DNA of 64,000 bases from Fragosphaeria purpurea (GCA_002778095.1 PCDL01000012.1:1922001-1986000), one strand, 5' to 3'; positions 34,657 to 46,363 are shown, counted from the stretch's first letter. Notes: a model not told the origin generated them from the sequence alone. A program made the numbers and translations.

Positions 34657-37600
34657 CGTGACGAGGATGGGCAGTAGGTGACGAGGAAAAAGGGAAAGGA
34701 AAGGAGAGACAGAGGCGGTGCCGTCGGTTGATCGATCACGCCGTGGGCAAACGTACTCGTTTCGATTCGAAAGCGCGGGCTTCTGATGGGTTTCGTCGAG
34801 TCCGAGTCTCGCTTTTTGTCTCGGTCGCGGCGTAAGAATATAGGAGACACAAAGCCACAAAGAGGCGTGTCGTTTTGTGCGGTGAAATAAATCGACGGGA
34901 TGTGTGTGTCGATTTGCGATCGACGAGGGTAAAATCGTACGCAGCAGTACGGAATAGGGGGAGCAGAAGAAAGGAAAAACGAACGAGAAAAGCCAAAGAT
35001 GGAGAAGGCGAAGAAAGGAGAGACAGGAGGGCGGGGAGTGGCTGTGACTTGTCGGTTTTCCCCTATAGCGGCGCAGGTGCATGAACAACGTGTTTGATTT
35101 GGAACGAAAGAGTGTTGGGCCACAGGACTTGCTAACAGAGTAATACGGTCGTCTCTTCTTCGTTTTCCTTTGGTTTGATTTGATTCTCCTTTTTTTTCCC
35201 GGCTGAGAGTAAACGTCGTCTTTTTGGCGGCGGGACAAGGGAAAAAAGAAAAGGGCGTTGTTTGGGACAAATTGGTTCCTTTAATCGAATCACAGGCGGG
35301 CTTTTTTTTTTCTGCTTATTTTCGGGGTCCTTGAAATGAAAGTGAACAGCTGTTCAAGCTTCTTCCGCCAAAAATTGGTTTACTTCGCTCGAATATAAAA
35401 AAAAAAGGATCTGGCTTGGCTCCGGTTCCGAACTTCTTCTCACTTCGCGTTCGCTTTTCGTATCCGACCCTCCGTCTCGACGTATGGAGAGGCACCGATT
35501 ACCTCGTCGTATTGCAAATTATGACGCAGTGGTCAATAGGGAGAGTTTCGCGGCCGTTTCTGGTTTAAAATATGCTGCAGTGCGACGTCGTTTTTTTGGT
35601 GGCCCCTTTCTTTTTGGCGCTGGAGAACAAAAACCAAGGAAACGAGAAAGAAAAAGGTCCGGCGTGTCCGCTAGAGCTGCTTAGTGCGTGTACACTGGTT
35701 TCCTGGGGTTGTCGGGGCGGAATAAAAATGAGGGAACATGAAGGGAGAGAGAATAGGTGAATTTTGAAGCCCAAGACGCAAAACGATTAAGCAGGAGGCG
35801 AGATAATCGCTGCGATGCGGGCTGCTTTCCTCTTTTAAGACAGAGAAAGAACCTCGAGAGCCAAAGAAGAAAGAACGGACAATACGACGACGCAGACAAG
35901 GGAAAGAACGACGGACGGCAATGAGAGACAACCGGGACGATTGATTGGCCAGCCGCGCCGCAGGCGATGACGAAGGCGAAACGGAATGACGATGGGTTGC
36001 CATGCAGCACGTGTGACCTGCGGGCCCCTTCCCCTTTGGGACTCGGCTGTCTTTTCGTTGCTAAGAACCAAAAACTGGCGAGACACGAAGGACAAAACAA
36101 CCTGAGCGCAACAACACCGTTGCAGTTGTCCGGCGCAATCTGGAACAGGTTGGGACAGCGGGGACGGCTGCCTGCTTTCGTCTAATTACGAGGCTTACCT
36201 ACGAACGGGTTACGAATCCAGCCGTCGTATCTCAGGGTCCTTGAGCTTCGGGTATATGCATGTATATTTTAAGTACTTATACATGTATTGTAGGTGAGGA
36301 AATACAATACGGTACTTATTTCTGTCAGCATCTCGCATAAAGCCGGCCACAACCAGAAGAGGCACTATCGACGTGCCAGCGCTGAACGTGACAAGACAAT
36401 TGATATATTAAGGGGACACGGTGAAGCAGATGAGTGGAAGCCGGTGAAAGAGCCAGATTGACAGGGAAAAACAACATCGCAACGAAAGACAACAGTGGTT
36501 GTGTTGTTCGCATTGATGAGCAGCGAGAGAAGAAACAAACAGACGCAGCCATGCCGTACGCTCTTGTGTCTCTGTCTTTTCCGTCTATGCAAACCTGGTC
36601 GTCTCTTGGAATAGTCTTGTTTAAAGCCGTGGATGTGGCGACGCAGATGCCGGGGCGGGTACCGAGACGCAATATGTGAGGATCGTATGAAGATCGCGAG
36701 CCGTCTTTCAGCCGGGACTATCAGCAAATCTGTACGGTCAATAATTTATATCAAAATTTTGGCGACACAATTCTCTGAAGAAAACTAGGGGGCACTATTT
36801 TATGTAGGTGATGTTCGACGATTTTTGTTGCAGCTGGAAAAGCCTCCGCGGAAACCGCGTGTCGATTATGGTGCCGACAATGTTTATCACGTTGTCTGCA
36901 TCAAGGATGATGATACACCTACCTATCCGGTCGTCGTCTCAGCCCCAGACCGCATTTTTAGAGGAGAGAGCTAGGAGGGTCATGATATAAAGTATCAACC
37001 GGGATCGACCAAATAGGTAGAGTCAAGGCAACTTTGAATGTGTTCGGCCATAGCACCAGGGCGCCTCCTCGAAGCCCTATCTGCGTTGACTTCAAATGCA
37101 GCGTGCCATCCTGTTTCACGGTCTGCTTATTTTACTCGCCGTGATAGATAATACGAGGCACACATGGGGCGTCGGTGGGTGCGGTGTTCTTGACTCGGTC
37201 TACTGCCCCCTGGTAAGACAGCCCCTATCGTCGACCCAGACGGCTGCGAAGCGTGTTTCGAGGTGCTTCCAGGGCAAACAGCAGTCAGACTGGTTGACTC
37301 TTCGGTTCAGTCCGTTTCGTCACAATCCTTGTGGCCCGTGTCTCAAAAAAGAAAAACGAGGCGGTATTCTTGGGTTGCCCCTGTTCTCTATTCGAGTAGG
37401 ATATATCCACTTGAAGATATCAAGACCACGAGCCGCCTTATGTGACGAAAGCAAGGAAAGCTGGAGGGCCCCTTGTCCTAGCAGGCGATTCGCATGCTTC
37501 CCGTTTGGGCTTCCTCGACCGACGACGGCAATTTCATCCCGTCGAGCAGATGACAAGAAAAACAAAATAAAATAAAATAAAGCAACAAAGGCGGTTTATA

Positions 37601-40308
37601 GTCGAATCGGAATAGAACCAACATGAACGATGTGGCGCCCGGCGTGCCTTCTTTCCAACCCGTGTGATCCAAAACCATCACGGGCAGGGCGCGCGCGACA
37701 AAGGCCAAAGCTAGGCGTCGTGCCAAGATCGCAGCTTTGCATGTTTCATCCACCCGGGGACACCATGAACACAGACAACTGCAGGAGAAGAGTGCTTTTT
37801 TTTTTTCTGCTTCCCTCTTCCCTCGTACTCCGTACCATCCCAGCCCACCGTATGTTCTTCGAGACCTGCGGCCGCCGCAGATTGGGTCGGCAACCATCTA
37901 GATTTTCCGACTCGGCACCGGGGCAACGACGTGCTGATTCGTGTGACCCGTCTCTGGCAGGGGGCTGTGGGCACAACTGTTGTTGTTCGGTCTCATGGAC
38001 TCCCGACGCAAGGATCTACAACGATGTTTTCCTTGTTTGGGCGTCAAAAAAAAGAATAATAATAATAAATGAATACAAGATTCATCTGAACTATATTTCC
38101 CGGCCTCCTTGTTCTAGTCTCTTGGTCCGGGCCCAAACCAACAAGCCGGCAACCGGCAGCCAACGATCATCCCAGCCTCGTTTCTAGTTGCAGGGGAACA
38201 GCGACAACTGAGCCAAGCGCGTAGGGGGGTTTGGTCCCCAAAGGGGTTACGATCGCCGCAGTCTGCTTGATCCGATCATACACATCCTTTCGTCCACGAT
38301 GGCATCTTTAAGGCGCACTACGAAGTCCAAACGCCACCATCGCCCGCAGCCGGCAAAGTAAGCTGATGAGAACAGGGTCTCGGAAATACGCCGATACCGA
38401 GGTATGCTGTATAAACTCACTACGAAAATCAAGAAGTAGAAAAAAAATGGGGGAAAACACCCGACGAACAAGGCTGCAACAAGACGAACGAAAAGGAGGG
38501 TGTAACGATGCCAGCGCGCCTCGCGTGGCACATGGGAACGGCACTGCTATCCTATCCCAGAAAACAAACCAAAAGCTGTGCGCTGACGTCATAGTCGACA
38601 TTTTGGGACGGCAAACAAAGATCGCGACTTTTTGGGTCTGTATTTTCCGAACATGCTGCATGGCGCCGTAATTTCGAAAAAGAAGAAAACAAAGAAGACT
38701 GGCTTTGGGCACGAATGGCTTGGAAAGGAAAGGCGGTCCAGGCTGGGTTCCCGCTCCGTCCTTGTTTTGGCGATGCGACCCTGGCACACACACACCCCCC
38801 TAAAACAGGGGAGGCTTTCCCTCTTTCAACCGGCAATTTACAGCCACAGCCTCGTCTTGCTGGGTGGTTGTGTTCGGCCGCCACTAGCGCGTAGACGACG
38901 CGCCAACAACGTCTTGCCGGGCGAGGCTGCATCAACCCGGACGACGCAAAAGAGGCAGAGCGGCAGCGTTGGCGACGTTGGTCCGTGGGAAGAAAACAAC
39001 AGCAAAATAGCGAAAAATATCAAGCAAAAAAAAAAAATGATTTTACGTTGTTTTTGCTTTGTTTCGGGATAAGGGGCTCTTGTCCGTGACAAAAACAAAA
39101 CTGCATGTGCAGCATTGCTGACGCTATACGTTCAACAAATGAAAGGGACGTAAACTGAGAGACATGGAGTGGGTTTAAGGCAGAGCAACCGGCATCCAAA
39201 GAATAAAAAATACCAAAAAAAAGGTGGTCGTTGTTTTCCTTGGGAGTGGCAAAAGTGCAGCAGCCTAGCTAGACGTAAATATGCACCCTCTTGGCAAGAG
39301 AAAACGTGCGCTTTCAGCAAGTTCCAGGTAGACCGTCGACGAAGACGGAGGCGTCGGAGAAAAAAAAAGATACATAAAACCGAATTCCAAAAGGACATAA
39401 CCGGGATGGGAGGGTGAAATGGAAAAAAAGGGGGAAGGGGGGCAGGCATTCTAAGAGAGAGTTTCCCCAGACGTCCAAAAATAAGGCGAACAAATTCTGG
39501 CTCTACAAATTAACCTGGGTCTTTCGGCCTTAATCATGGTTTTCTTTTTTTCTTTTTTCTTTTTTTTTTTTGCTTTTTCTTGAAGCTTTATACCTTATTG
39601 GACGTCTTCCGAACAGCACATCGGCTGCATGGCTTCTCTCGCCCGTACAAGTAGAACAAGGGGAAACAATGTACATGTCCCCCGAAGATGTTCATCATTT
39701 GCAAAAAAAAGGGGGGGAGTACTACCTAAGACCATGAAATTGTTTGTTCTGGATACGCGTGGTCTGGCCCAGTCGTGTGAAAGCTGCGGACACCCTTCCC
39801 CCCCCAAAGCAGACACGAGCCTGCAGCAACGGAACGGACCTACAGACAGGAGGACCAGTGCGAAGTCGACGTTTGCCCGAAGATAACGTCTCCTTTTTTT
39901 CTGGTGGTTGCATGGTGCGTCTCGCCCTTTGCCCTTTTGCTTCGCTCTGGTCATTTTTGGTTTTCGTGATCGATATTTCCGGCGCCATTGGATGCATTCA
40001 AAAATCTGTCGAGAGCCCTTTTTGGCACTTTCACTTCCTTTGTGTGTTTTGTCAAAAGCATAAATAAGGGCAACAACGCCCCCTTTTTTTTCTCTTCTCA
40101 TTCATTGCCTTTTACCATTTCAAGATTTCATCTTCGGGACTCGAGTAGAAAATACGTTTGTGACGTGAATAATTCTATCTATTCACTGTCGTTATCAACC
40201 TGCCTTTCTGTTTGCGTTTTTTCCATTTTTATTTTAATTTTCTTTTGCCTTTCGTTCGGCGAGGCACAACTTACAACAACATCTCCCTGTCTCTCGTTCT
40301 TTGCTGGA
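34657..40308. other. 5.6 kb intergenic region
   Basis: 34657-35300 is the leader of the minus-strand gene starting at 34656 and is pyrimidine-rich on its sense strand. The middle has no gene I can support; it holds an AT-rich GTAC/ATAC palindromic patch near 36250-36320 and scattered homopolymers. From about 40080 it is the leader of the gene at 40309, with a weak TATA-like CATAAATAAG at 40059-40068. Confidence 0.55.
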
Positions 40309-40852
40309 ATGGAACACTCGTACTACGCCGCGTCTCCGTCGTCGTCATCATATGCGCCGGCGTTGAATAAATACTGGATCCCGCACCTGGACATCCACAA
40401 GAAGGTCATCACGTCCGAGATTCAGTACTACCTGGGCCCCGAGGCCACTGTCCGGTCGTTTACCAACAATGTAGGAACAACAGTGTCCGCGTGCGTGCTC
40501 AACATGGAGCTGTACTAACAACCTTTTTCAATCTACCAGGGCGAAGATGGATTTCTTATAACGACCCCAGGAGAATGCTTAACAGATGTGAGTTGCGGAC
40601 AACAAAAAAAAACTTACCAGTCTTGGACTACCAACAAAACCTAACAAGTTGCTTGTCAGGAACAAATTGACGACATCTGCATCAAGTCCCTCGACATGTG
40701 GCAGCGCCAGGCCGCCGCACGGGCCCCGGACAACGCGTCGCGGCCGCCGCTCAAGCGACCGCTGCACCAGCCCGTCGTCATTTCCAAAGCCGGCACACCC
40801 GCCGCCGCACTGCCACCACACCGCAGTATGCACAATCCACCGCAGAGCCCAC

Positions 40853-40883
<31 letters not shown>

Positions 40884-41022
40884 CCACCACCATCGCTCGC
40901 ACTCACACGCTTCCTCCCATGCCCGAGGCCACGCCCACCACGGCCATCACGCCCACCATGCCCACCACGGCCGGCGTCGAGGGACCTACGAGGACGAGAA
41001 TAAGAGACAGCGGGTAAACTGA
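40309..41022 (+). CDS. Small conserved fungal protein with His-rich tail, three exons
   Basis: Exons 40309-40470, 40540-40587 and 40660-41022 encode 190 residues. Intron 1 is 69 nt with a TACTAAC branch point and intron 2 is 72 nt with CCTAAC; both are in phase 0. The first 90 residues look folded and conserved: YWIPHLDIHKKVI, then EIQYYLGPEATVR, then GEDGFLITTPGECLTD, then EQIDDICIKSLDMW. I recognise this as a fungal family of unknown function. The last 60 residues change character: a Gln/His run with seven consecutive His, then repeated HA, HH and GH pairs, ending in a basic GRRRG and a KRQRVN nuclear-signal-like tail. The tail could bind metal ions or act as a localisation signal; both are inference. 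Confidence 0.82.
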
Positions 41023-41090
41023 AAACCGTCTGGCAAACTTATGGAACGGAAAGGGGGAAGGGAGGGCAAGAACACGATGAGGCAGCCAAG

Positions 41091-41111
41091 CAGCAGCAGC
41101 AGCAGCAGCAG
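41091..41111. repeat. (CAG)n microsatellite
   Basis: Seven CAG units lie about 70 bases past the stop codon of the gene ending at 41022, probably in its 3' UTR. Confidence 0.85.
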
Positions 41112-41724
41112 GACACATTGGGCATAGAACAGACAAGGGGGCGGGAATGGCAAGCTGCAATGCAAACAAAGGCGCGGTATGTGGTTTTTTTTTTTATAAA
41201 TGTGGAGACAGCAGGGCTCGTTTTTTTGATACATCTTTTTTTCGTGTAAAATTGTTTCTTTTGTTTTCTGTGCAGCACACCCTGAATCCAAGCCCAATTC
41301 GAAAGTACGAGACTAGCACGGCAGATCATTGGCAATGCACGTCAATAAGCCATGACTTGCATGGCGACATTTTGATTTAGTTTATTTATTTGTTTTATTC
41401 ATGTTTACTTTTCTATACATCACTCTGTGTTGCTTCCCGACGACAACGACGCGCCCGAGATGTGACAACTTCACTGCAGCTGCAAGCATGGACAACAATG
41501 GGGCCTTTGTGCGTGTCTTGTGGCGTATGAAACCCACGTACTGGTTTACCTTTTTTGTCGTATTTTTGTTTTTCTATGGACGAAGCATCGCGACCTTACG
41601 GTCATACCACGTCGGGGAGAAACGCACTGCATATGCACGATGCATATTCGAGTGTTTGTTTGTTTGTTTGTTTGATTATTTATTCAATTTTTAATCTCAC
41701 GCAAAATGATCACTTGTGAAAATT

Positions 41725-41752
41725 ACAAAAGCGTACTTACAAAAGCGTACTT
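41725..41752. repeat. Perfect 14-bp tandem duplication
   Basis: ACAAAAGCGTACTT occurs twice with no spacer and no mismatch. Confidence 0.9.
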
Positions 41753-43490
41753 TGTGCAAATAATGCACGAGATTGGTAAGAAAAATAACGGGTTAGAAAA
41801 AAAAATACGAGTAGCATGGTAGGAGAACGAGCACGAGGACAGGCAGGAGGATAACACGTCAACTCCTGTCGTGCTCAGCTCTGGTATAGCCACGTCCACG
41901 ACGTTCTCCAGAATGTCCTTACGGGCCGTACGGTCATTGTTCAAACGACCAATTCTGGTAGGTGTCTCTACCTTACTGCAATACTACATCAAAATTAAAG
42001 GCACCATGTAGCTAAAACAGAGGCTTCTGTAATTAAAACAAAAATAAAAACAAAAAACAAATGAACTGAAGTCTTTAGGCGAGAAAACCGTCCGACGAGG
42101 AGCTGAAGGTAGAAAGGGGGTGAGGAAGAATGGCATTTGTCTTAAAATGGCTTGCCTCCTAAGAACTCGGAACCGGAGGTTTTTGCTTTTGTTTCTGTTT
42201 TTTTAAATGCGCCATACAAAAGTCTTACACCACTGTCACAATGATCAAAGTATCCTCTTCCGCTCGTCTTCCAGATACCCGTATTCTCTTCACTTCAACA
42301 ATCCCAGCCGATTCCAGTCGCTTCACTCTATTTCTGTCGGTTTTCCCGGATCTCAGTCTTTCAACCTCTACTTCATTCGCTTCTTCCTCTGTATGATCTC
42401 GTCGTTTTCTCTCGTTTTCTATCAGTCTGTCCATTCACCCTTTACTGCAAGACAACACGGTTTCAGCACCAGAAGCGTTCACGAATGCTACTACCGACGC
42501 GAAATTTAGTTGAGACACACCTCGTTATTATTCAATGGCTTCACCTTGACGACGACTTAAACAACGAAGCATTGGCTGGCGGAAGAGAAGAATAAAAGGA
42601 AAACGAAGGCAGGCTAACAACCCAGTTAAAAAGAGCACCCCCAGTCGATGCACCGTCGTCATTGCCGTCAACGCTACAACATCAACAGAAGCAGGCGGCC
42701 GTGGCCGGATCTGCTGTGGGCAGCGTCCGTGATACTCATATAGACGACGACGCATCATAGTCTTCGGTCTACAAAACTGCACTGTGGTCCGCCATTCCGG
42801 TTCCGACCGACCCTCTGAATTACGTATGTGCTGCTCGTGTTGTTGTCTCGACGCTTGGTGAGCACCGGTCACGGTAGCCAGAACCTCGTTCGGCGTTGAT
42901 TGCTGTCCCGGAAAATAACGTTTGTCGGTTTCTATGTAGTGTGAGTTTGTGAGACGACGTCGACGGACAAGATTTGCAGGACGCAAGGCCGTCGTTGAAC
43001 TGGCCAATCGGGACCTTTGTTGTGCTGCCGCCCCCAAACGTGCTTTGACTTTCCTCCCACGAGGGCGGCCGAATGGAAGCTGGTTGCAGCCAACCAGCTC
43101 ATGACGTGGGCGTTTACCTTTCTTTCGGTTCCCTAGCCATCCTCGCCCTTACCATCACCTGCCTACGACGCGTCGAGTATTTGTCTCGATTGCGGACTGC
43201 AATGGTCCCGAGCATTCTTTATTTTAGGGTTACGGATTTTGGATCGTAGAGAGGTATCAGACAAAAGGGAGGGGCCAGTGCGATCATAAATTGACATGAA
43301 TTTTTGTTTTATTTCAGGCGATGCTTTTCTGTTTTTGCAATCTCCAGCAAACTAGAGACCGGACTTTATGCAAACATCAACAAGCCAGAATTATCGAAGA
43401 AAAATTTTGAGCCCACCACAGTGCTCATTCTGTGCGTCTTGCCTCGTCTGTTGTTGCCGTCGTTGAATGCCGGCCGCTGCCACCTAGGAC

Positions 43491-45500
43491 TTATACACCC
43501 GAGGAGCTCCCGTACGGCGCCTGCTCGTCGGCGTCGGTCCCGCAGGTGGCCGGATGGCGGCAGCAGCAGGCCAGGCGTCCTCCGGGGTGCGGGACGGCGG
43601 GGCGCCACGACGCCGGATCCAGCGCTTGGTACCAGCCGAAGCCGAGGCCGCCGGGCGTCGCCGGCTTGTACGGCCGGTACGCGGCCGGCACGTCCCCGCG
43701 CTTGGTGGTGCTGCGCACCGCGGCCGCGCCCGCGGGGTTGTCGAGACCAAAGACGCGCTCGTAGGTGATCTGCAGACAGCGCACGCCCTGGTCGCACGTG
43801 GCCAGCCGGACGTGCAGGGTGTTGTTGTCGTCGTCGTTTGTGCTGTTTTTGCTCTTTTGTGGCCGGTACAACCCCTGCGTGGCTTCGTGCGCTGTACACG
43901 TCGGCCGCGTTGGGCCGTCTGCGCCCGCCAGCCCCGGGTAGACGAGGCAGCCGCACCGCGTCGGGTCGACGCACCGCAGCTCCGGCCACATGGCCGCACA
44001 GCCGGCCGGCGCCAGCCAGCCGACCGGGCCCGGCCGCGCACGGAGGGCCGCGATGCAGGTCCGGAACGCGTCGGCCGTCAGGGGCGCGTCGCCGAAACCG
44101 GCCAGGTCCACGTGCGCCGTGTACGACCACGTCGCCACCGTGCGCTTGGTGCGGCCGCCCCCGGCGTCCTTTTTTTTCGTCTGGATCGTCGTCGTGTGGA
44201 CAGCGAAGGTCGGGCCGTACGCATCCTTTGACTTTGTCGTCGTAGCATCAGCAGCATTTTCACACCGGCGGCGGTGGTGGTGATGGTGGTGCGTTGGGGC
44301 GTGGCTGGAATCGTCGCAGCGACGGCGCAGGACCGCGACGGGCCGCCCGCGGCGGAACCACGCGCCCAGGGACGCGACGATGTGGCCATACGCCGACCCC
44401 CGCGCGGAGGCCACCGCCGCGGCGTCCACGGTCGCGTGCGCGCAGAGACGCACGTGGCCCTCGTGCGCGAGGCACACGCGCCGCCGGTGGTCGGGCTGGG
44501 CGCGCTGCGCGGCCGAGAAGAAGCGTGGCGGGTGGCCGACGCCGCAGCCGGCGCAGTAGTGGCCGTGCGTGTCGCTGGGTGGCTGCCGGCCGTCCCTCCC
44601 GGTGATGCAGCAGCACCGGCAGAAGAGGCAGAGGCCGTCTCGCGCGAGCCGTTGGCGCAGCGCCGCGCGGTCCATGTGGCGGACGGTCTGCCGGGTGGTG
44701 ACCGTGGACGGGTAGGAGGCCCCGTCGTCGTCGGGGACTTGGTGGCGGCGGCTGGTGCTGCCTCCACTGGCCACGTCGGCGTGAAACCGGCGCAGCTCGG
44801 GGGACGCGAACAGCGCCGCAAAGAGCCGGCAGGTGCGGCGGAGACAGAACAGGTCTTCGGCGGGGAGGCCGCGCAGAATGGCCAGGAGAAGCTCGTGCGG
44901 CAGGCGGCAGAAGGCGCTCCGCGTGGCGTTGCGGACGGCGGCGACGGCGAGGCGGTCCGGGGGCGGGGGCGGTGGACGGTTGCGTTCGTCGGGTTCACTG
45001 GCCGTGCCTAGGCGTTGCTGGGTTCGTCGACGACCGGGACCTTGTGTGCCACACAAAGCCCGCAGGCGGCCCAAGGCGTTTCTGGCGTCGTCGTCGTCGT
45101 CGTTGTCGTCACCAGCAGTGTTTCTCTCGGTGTCAGCGAGTGCGGCGGTGGTTGAACGACGTATCTTGCACTCAACGTCGACAACGTCCGCCTTTTCTTC
45201 GGTTTCGGCGGCCGAACCGGCGACCCCCTCGTTCGTCGTGTCACGGCCGTGTCCGCGACGACGCAGCCACACCGGGATCCTCTTGCGCAGTCCGCGGGCC
45301 ATGTCGACGGAAAGCAGACCGAAAAAGTTGAGCAGCTGCCAGATAAAGTTGGCAGTGTAGAAGGCAATTGTTGCATGAACTAAGAGGTAGATCATCGTCC
45401 AGGAACGGCGCACGCGTCGTCGTGAAAGACATGAGATGAGACATGGGATGTGTTGAAATGTGTGCTGAAGAGTATGCTCCCCTTTCTCCCAAGTATCCAT
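43491..45500 (-). CDS. F-box protein with Cys/His-rich middle region
   Basis: A single open frame on the minus strand encodes up to 669 residues. The F-box lies near residues 195-240, reading LPHELLLAILRGLPAEDL then CLRRTCRLFAALF, and should bind Skp1 so the protein serves as a substrate adaptor of an SCF ubiquitin ligase. Residues about 290-355 form a Cys/His cluster, LCLFCRCCC then HYCAGCGVGHP then CLAHEGHVRLCAH, which looks zinc-binding and is shared by a group of fungal F-box proteins. A second part has paired Cys and Trp residues, and a Cys pair lies near the C-terminus. The start is uncertain: ATGs at 45500, 45395 and 45303 are in frame. The second would add a hydrophobic segment, YLLVHATIAFYTANFIWQLL, before MARGLRKRIP. 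An Asp/Asn run lies near residue 135. Confidence 0.85.
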   Translation of the reverse strand: MDTWEKGEHTLQHTFQHIPCLISCLSRRRVRRSWTMIYLLVHATIAFYTANFIWQLLNFFGLLSVDMARGLRKRIPVWLRRRGHGRDTTNEGVAGSAAETEEKADVVDVECKIRRSTTAALADTERNTAGDDNDDDDDARNALGRLRALCGTQGPGRRRTQQRLGTASEPDERNRPPPPPPDRLAVAAVRNATRSAFCRLPHELLLAILRGLPAEDLFCLRRTCRLFAALFASPELRRFHADVASGGSTSRRHQVPDDDGASYPSTVTTRQTVRHMDRAALRQRLARDGLCLFCRCCCITGRDGRQPPSDTHGHYCAGCGVGHPPRFFSAAQRAQPDHRRRVCLAHEGHVRLCAHATVDAAAVASARGSAYGHIVASLGAWFRRGRPVAVLRRRCDDSSHAPTHHHHHHRRRCENAADATTTKSKDAYGPTFAVHTTTIQTKKKDAGGGRTKRTVATWSYTAHVDLAGFGDAPLTADAFRTCIAALRARPGPVGWLAPAGCAAMWPELRCVDPTRCGCLVYPGLAGADGPTRPTCTAHEATQGLYRPQKSKNSTNDDDNNTLHVRLATCDQGVRCLQITYERVFGLDNPAGAAAVRSTTKRGDVPAAYRPYKPATPGGLGFGWYQALDPASWRPAVPHPGGRLACCCRHPATCGTDADEQAPYGSSSGV

Positions 45501-45850
45501 CCCATCACCAACGTGACCAACACCGGTGTCCGGCGCACATGACCGTCCAACACCAAGCCAGCGTAATGATCCGCGTCATCGCGGGTCATGGATAGACGAC
45601 ACATGCGCCCTTGTGTCCCTGAGGACCGGCTAGTGGGCCCGATGACGAGGTCGTTGGAGGTAGGCCAGCATCGTGTTGTCCCGCAAAAAAAGAGCTTGTT
45701 CAGTACACGGTTCGTAGCCCTCCCTTCCCTCGTGACAATCCGGAGGAGGTTGTTTGTTGAATGAACATGTGACCTGTCGCTAGCGAGAATCCCCGGATCA
45801 CCATCGCCGGCTGCCTGCCTGCCGGCCTGCCGTGGCGCGTGTGTGCTTGC
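45501..45850. other. Short spacer between F-box and Ten1 genes
   Basis: These 350 bases separate two minus-strand genes. They must hold the 3' end of Ten1 and the promoter of the F-box gene. Nothing else was seen. Confidence 0.6.
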
Positions 45851-46363
45851 TCAGTGTGGCATCCCCTGGGTCACGGCGGCCAGCCGGCGCTCGTACGTTT
45901 GGACGTCCAGCGGGCCGGCTGACCAGAGGAGGATGGCCTGGACCGGCACGTCCGCGGTTGTGTCCTCGTTTCGGCCGCTGCTTTTTTGGGCCGCCGTTTT
46001 TTGAGCCCCCGCGGTCACGTAGCCGATCACGTTGACCCACTCGCCGACGCGGACCTGTTCGGCGCCGAGCTGCTCGACCAGCAGGCGGACGTCGACCCGG
46101 GCGCGGTCACCCGCGGTGGCCGGCGGCTGCGGGTAGGCGTGCTCCAGCGTCAGCACGCCGGAGGCGACCGCGTAAGCCGTCACGCTGTTCGTTTGGTCAA
46201 CACAGGTGAAACGGCCGCCCGATCATCGCGAAACGACTCAAACCAACTCACTCCCTTGGAAGGGGGAGACGCACCACCCGAGAAAGCGGACTTTGTCGCC
46301 CGTGCGCTTCGTCCGGAGCTCCGACAAGAAGCAGAGCGCCGACGCAGGCGGCCCGTTGGCCAT
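45851..46363 (-). CDS. ten1: Ten1, CST telomere-capping complex subunit, two exons
   Basis: Minus strand: exon 1 is 46363-46275 and exon 2 is 46184-45851, giving 140 residues. The intron is 90 nt, with donor GTGCGT and acceptor GAACAG, in phase 2. A stronger-looking donor, GTGAGT, 17 bases downstream puts a stop codon straight after the junction and was rejected; GTGCGT rebuilds KVRFLGCVTAY, the first OB-fold strand of Ten1. Further matches are LTLEHAYP, then VDVRLLVEQL, then VRVGEWVNVIGYV, then VQAILLWSAGPLD near the C-terminus. Ten1 is a single OB-fold protein that binds Stn1 and with it protects telomeric 3' overhangs and helps fill-in synthesis. The length fits fungal Ten1 (about 120-160). 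A Gln/Ser/Asn-rich loop near residues 95-110 is an insertion. The gene faces away from Snf7. Confidence 0.88.

Larger units (their letters stand above)
41023..43490. other. Intergenic between convergent genes
   Basis: This region contains a CAG microsatellite at 41091-41111, a 14-bp tandem duplication at 41725-41752 and T-rich runs. An open frame at 42528-43037 on the minus strand has no recognisable domain and poor codon use. No gene was supported. Confidence 0.6.

Noticed and set aside
42528..43037. 169-codon minus-strand open frame
   Set aside because: It has no recognisable domain, poor codon use and no leader; it is likely chance.
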